Part shown: positions 61,830 through 64,000 of the stretch, in pieces
Numbering within the stretch: the first letter of the stretch is position 1
Layout of the letters: each line of letters begins with the position of its first letter
DNA from: Glandiceps talaboti
Lineage: Eukaryota > Hemichordata > Enteropneusta > Spengelidae
DNA length: 64,000 nucleotides
Assembly: GCF_964340395.1 (NCBI RefSeq)
Contig: NC_135569.1
Coordinates: 12,513,019 to 12,577,018 of the forward strand
Direction: 5' to 3'
Notes under the pieces: generated by a model
The model's input: only the letters and a program-made list of their open reading frames with translations
The model's database searches: none
What the model was told of the DNA's origin: nothing
Translations under genes and position numbers: made by a program

Positions 61830-64000
61830 CAGTTATCTAAACTGTGATATAAAGTATATGGATGGATAACAATTTGTAGATGAAACTTTTATGGAAAGAT
61901 TGCCTATAATGATTGATAAGATAATGATGGAACACTGAGTGATTCCAGATCTGGATTTTGGTACTAGTATCAGGCATTGAGGGCGCCCTTTTTAAAAAGG
62001 AATATAGCCAAGTGGGTTGACAGCATTTGAGTACTTTTGTGTAAACAAGTGTATCGCAGTAGATTAATTAATTAATTATTCACAATAGTGAATGGCCTTT
62101 AAATACAGGACAAGATAAAAAATAACAAGTTTTTAAAAATTAAATGTGCTGAAAGTTACAGCTATAAATGAAACATCATGTTTGTATTATAATTTATATC
62201 TACCCTGTCTCACTTTTAATTATGATTTGTTTTAACAACTCTGTTGACAGTGACATGGATGGTGTTTAAGTTTATTAGAAACTTGAAACTTGATGACCCT
62301 GACACTACGTTGGAGATGAAGATGAAACCAATGGATTACCGTGGTTACCACAATAATGATGATGATGAAGACATTCCTGAGGATGTGAGAAGAAAGTATG
62401 AGCGTGATATTGCTAACTTTATGAGTTATGATCCAATGTGTACCAAGGCCATCGTTAATTTTCAAACTATAAAGATGAACACAGAGTGCATTTTTGCCAA
62501 AAATTCCAAACTTTGGGGATCATGTGATTACAATGAGCAACTATCTTTAGGTAAGAACCTGTACCATTGGTATTGAGCTAGGAAATGTATTAGTGTTAGC
62601 ATAGAATATGCCTCAGAAATAAAGACTTAGTTAGACTTATACCATTATCAGTGTTAGCGTAGAATATGCCTCAGAAATAAAGACTTAAGTTAAACTTGTG
62701 CCATAAATAATGCTGACAACGTTGACGACAACAATGCTGACAATGACAACGGTGACAACACAATGACGATGATGGTTACAATGACTATGACAATGCAACA
62801 GCGATGACAACACGACACCGATGATGACACCAACGATGATGGTGTCGACATTATTTTGACTCCCACACGGGAGGTCTTCTTTGGTGTTTTAAAATCAATA
62901 ACATGAACAAAACTAAAGTGAGTAGATGATGACGTCGATGTTATTTTGACCACACATGGGAGGTCTTCTTTGGTGTTTTAAAAAAAACAATAACATGTGG
63001 AAAACTAAAGTGAGTAGAATAAACCAAGTGAGGTCTACTACAATAACAGTGATGAAAAATAATGTCAGTAAGTAAAATGAACAAGATAAATTTGGTGAAA
63101 TTTGTTACATGTATTATAAAGGTTATTATGCAGATTCAAACTATGGCTTGAGATTATGACAAGTACTGTTTTTATATAACTTGAAATCAAAAACTTTACT
63201 TCTTTAATTTGCATATTATGTATCATGTACTGATAGTAGCACCTCTATCTTTCTCTTTTATTTTCCATGTATTCACAGAAGAAAATGTAAAACGGTAAGT
63301 GTCTGCATATTTCATAAAAAATTTTGTTTTTTGTGTTTTTAGAAACATGTAAATCTTTTATTTTTACTCGTCTTCAACACCACACTATATGACCTGTAGA
63401 GGGCATACTTCCATTTGATCAAAGCTAATTATGTACGGATGTTTAGAATAGCACGGTCTGTAACAAGGTGAGGCACTATTTTCAGCTAAGTCAAGGTACT
63501 ATAAAAAGTTTGTACATATACATAGTACGCATTTTCACAGTCAGTATATATATTGATAGAGGTGTTTGCGTATTTATGCCCAATATGTCAAAATTAGCCC
63601 ACACTCACTGGAGTGCTAATACCGTGGACACTAGGGCCTATCCAAGTCACATAGTTGGAAGCATCATGTAGATGATGTGTAGATAGCAAAACTGGTCGAC
63701 ATGCTGACTGTGGGTAGTGGTTGGTGTGAAAGAGGATTTATAATCGAGATTTGTGTTTGAGCTACCCATGTCATAACTATCCTTTATTATTTTCTGCAGC
63801 TCCATTCCAATGTTCATGAAGTTTTCAGCTATTTGTGCTATGAAAGGACTTGATGGGTTTGTATTTGAACTACCTGGTGGAAAGTTCCGTTGCAGTACAG
63901 ATGATTTTGATGAGGGTGAACATCCTGAATTTGAAGTACCGATACAAACTGAGCAATTCAACTCTACCCTGGAACAATTCGGTGAAAGTGTGCGTCGGGT
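61027..64000 (+). CDS. Unidentified membrane-anchored protein, partial (exons 1-4), with a 16-nt microexon
   Basis: I do not recognise this family. The exons are 61027-61132, 62251-62550, 63279-63294 (16 nt) and 63800 to past the window end, with GT-AG borders and phases 1,1,2. All joints keep frame. The N-terminus is hydrophobic (RLLLLGGVPVGLGCAWLV, then TTVFLITSLLVTWMVFKFI), suggesting one or two membrane segments or a signal anchor. An acidic stretch (YHNNDDDEDIPEDVRRKYERD) follows. The soluble part contains TECIFAKNSKLWGSCDY, then LSLEENVKRSIPMFMKF across the microexon, then GLDGFVFELPGGKF and an acidic tail. An in-frame ATG at 60952 would add 25 residues but has a poor start context and overlaps the upstream ORF. 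It is head-to-head with ACOT7 copy B. Confidence 0.8.
61768..61830. repeat. (AT)n-(GT)n microsatellite in intron 1 of the plus-strand gene
   Basis: An AT run of about 38 bases passing directly into a GT run of about 24 bases. Confidence 0.96.
62592..63018. repeat. Two local tandem duplications in intron 2 of the plus-strand gene
   Basis: A 58-base unit (beginning AGTGTTAGC, containing GAATATGCCTCAGAAATAAA) is repeated at 62592 and 62650. After a GACAAC/GATGAC-rich stretch, a 90-base unit (containing GGAGGTCTTCTTTGGTGTTT) is repeated at about 62835 and 62925. The second copies differ by a few substitutions and indels. Confidence 0.85.

Overview
The window is low-GC metazoan nuclear DNA. It has spliceosomal introns with GT-AG borders, no operons, several degraded LINEs, short DNA-transposon relics and a very heavy load of microsatellites. 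The gene families present (tandem-hotdog acyl-CoA thioesterase ACOT7, a rhodopsin-family GPCR, 5S rRNA) fit a bilaterian animal, most likely a marine invertebrate such as a hemichordate, cephalochordate or lophotrochozoan. The sequence alone does not let me choose among these.

Layout. 1-16.8 kb holds no convincing host exon. It contains microsatellites, a LINE 3' remnant (about 11.7-12.2 kb) and one copy of a dispersed repeat. 16.8-17.7 kb holds the first coding exon of a class A GPCR on the minus strand; its TM7 exon was not found. 17.7-33.7 kb is gene-poor and repeat-rich. A dispersed 5S rRNA gene lies at 33,751-33,869. A 5'-truncated LINE with a 606-residue open frame covers about 34.96-37.2 kb, and a second LINE at 39.2-40.1 kb carries an internal inversion of the kind left by twin priming.

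The best-supported host content is a tandem pair of ACOT7-type acyl-CoA thioesterase genes on the minus strand. Copy A is at 41,281-47,681 and copy B at 52,401-60,561. Each has seven coding exons with identical intron phases (2,0,1,1,1,0), so they are duplicates of one ancestral gene. Copy A starts with a short cytosolic-type N-terminus and has a perfect DR1 element (AGGTCA A AGGTCA) 243 bases upstream of its ATG. Copy B starts with a long arginine-rich presequence that looks mitochondrial. The pair therefore looks like a split of the cytosolic and mitochondrial isoforms that mammalian ACOT7 makes with alternative first exons. Introns of the two copies carry a hAT-type MITE with an 8-bp target duplication, a foldback element, a tRNA-derived SINE, a long microsatellite and a third substantial LINE.

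Head-to-head with copy B, across 465 bases with a TATA box, begins a plus-strand gene (61,027 to beyond the window end). It encodes a membrane-anchored protein of a family I do not recognise, and its third exon is only 16 nt. I found no clear novel system. The observations most worth following are the ACOT7 pair with its DR1, the unidentified gene with the microexon, the X-box-bearing minisatellite between the ACOT7 copies, the twin-primed LINE, and the foldback family flanked by TTAA.
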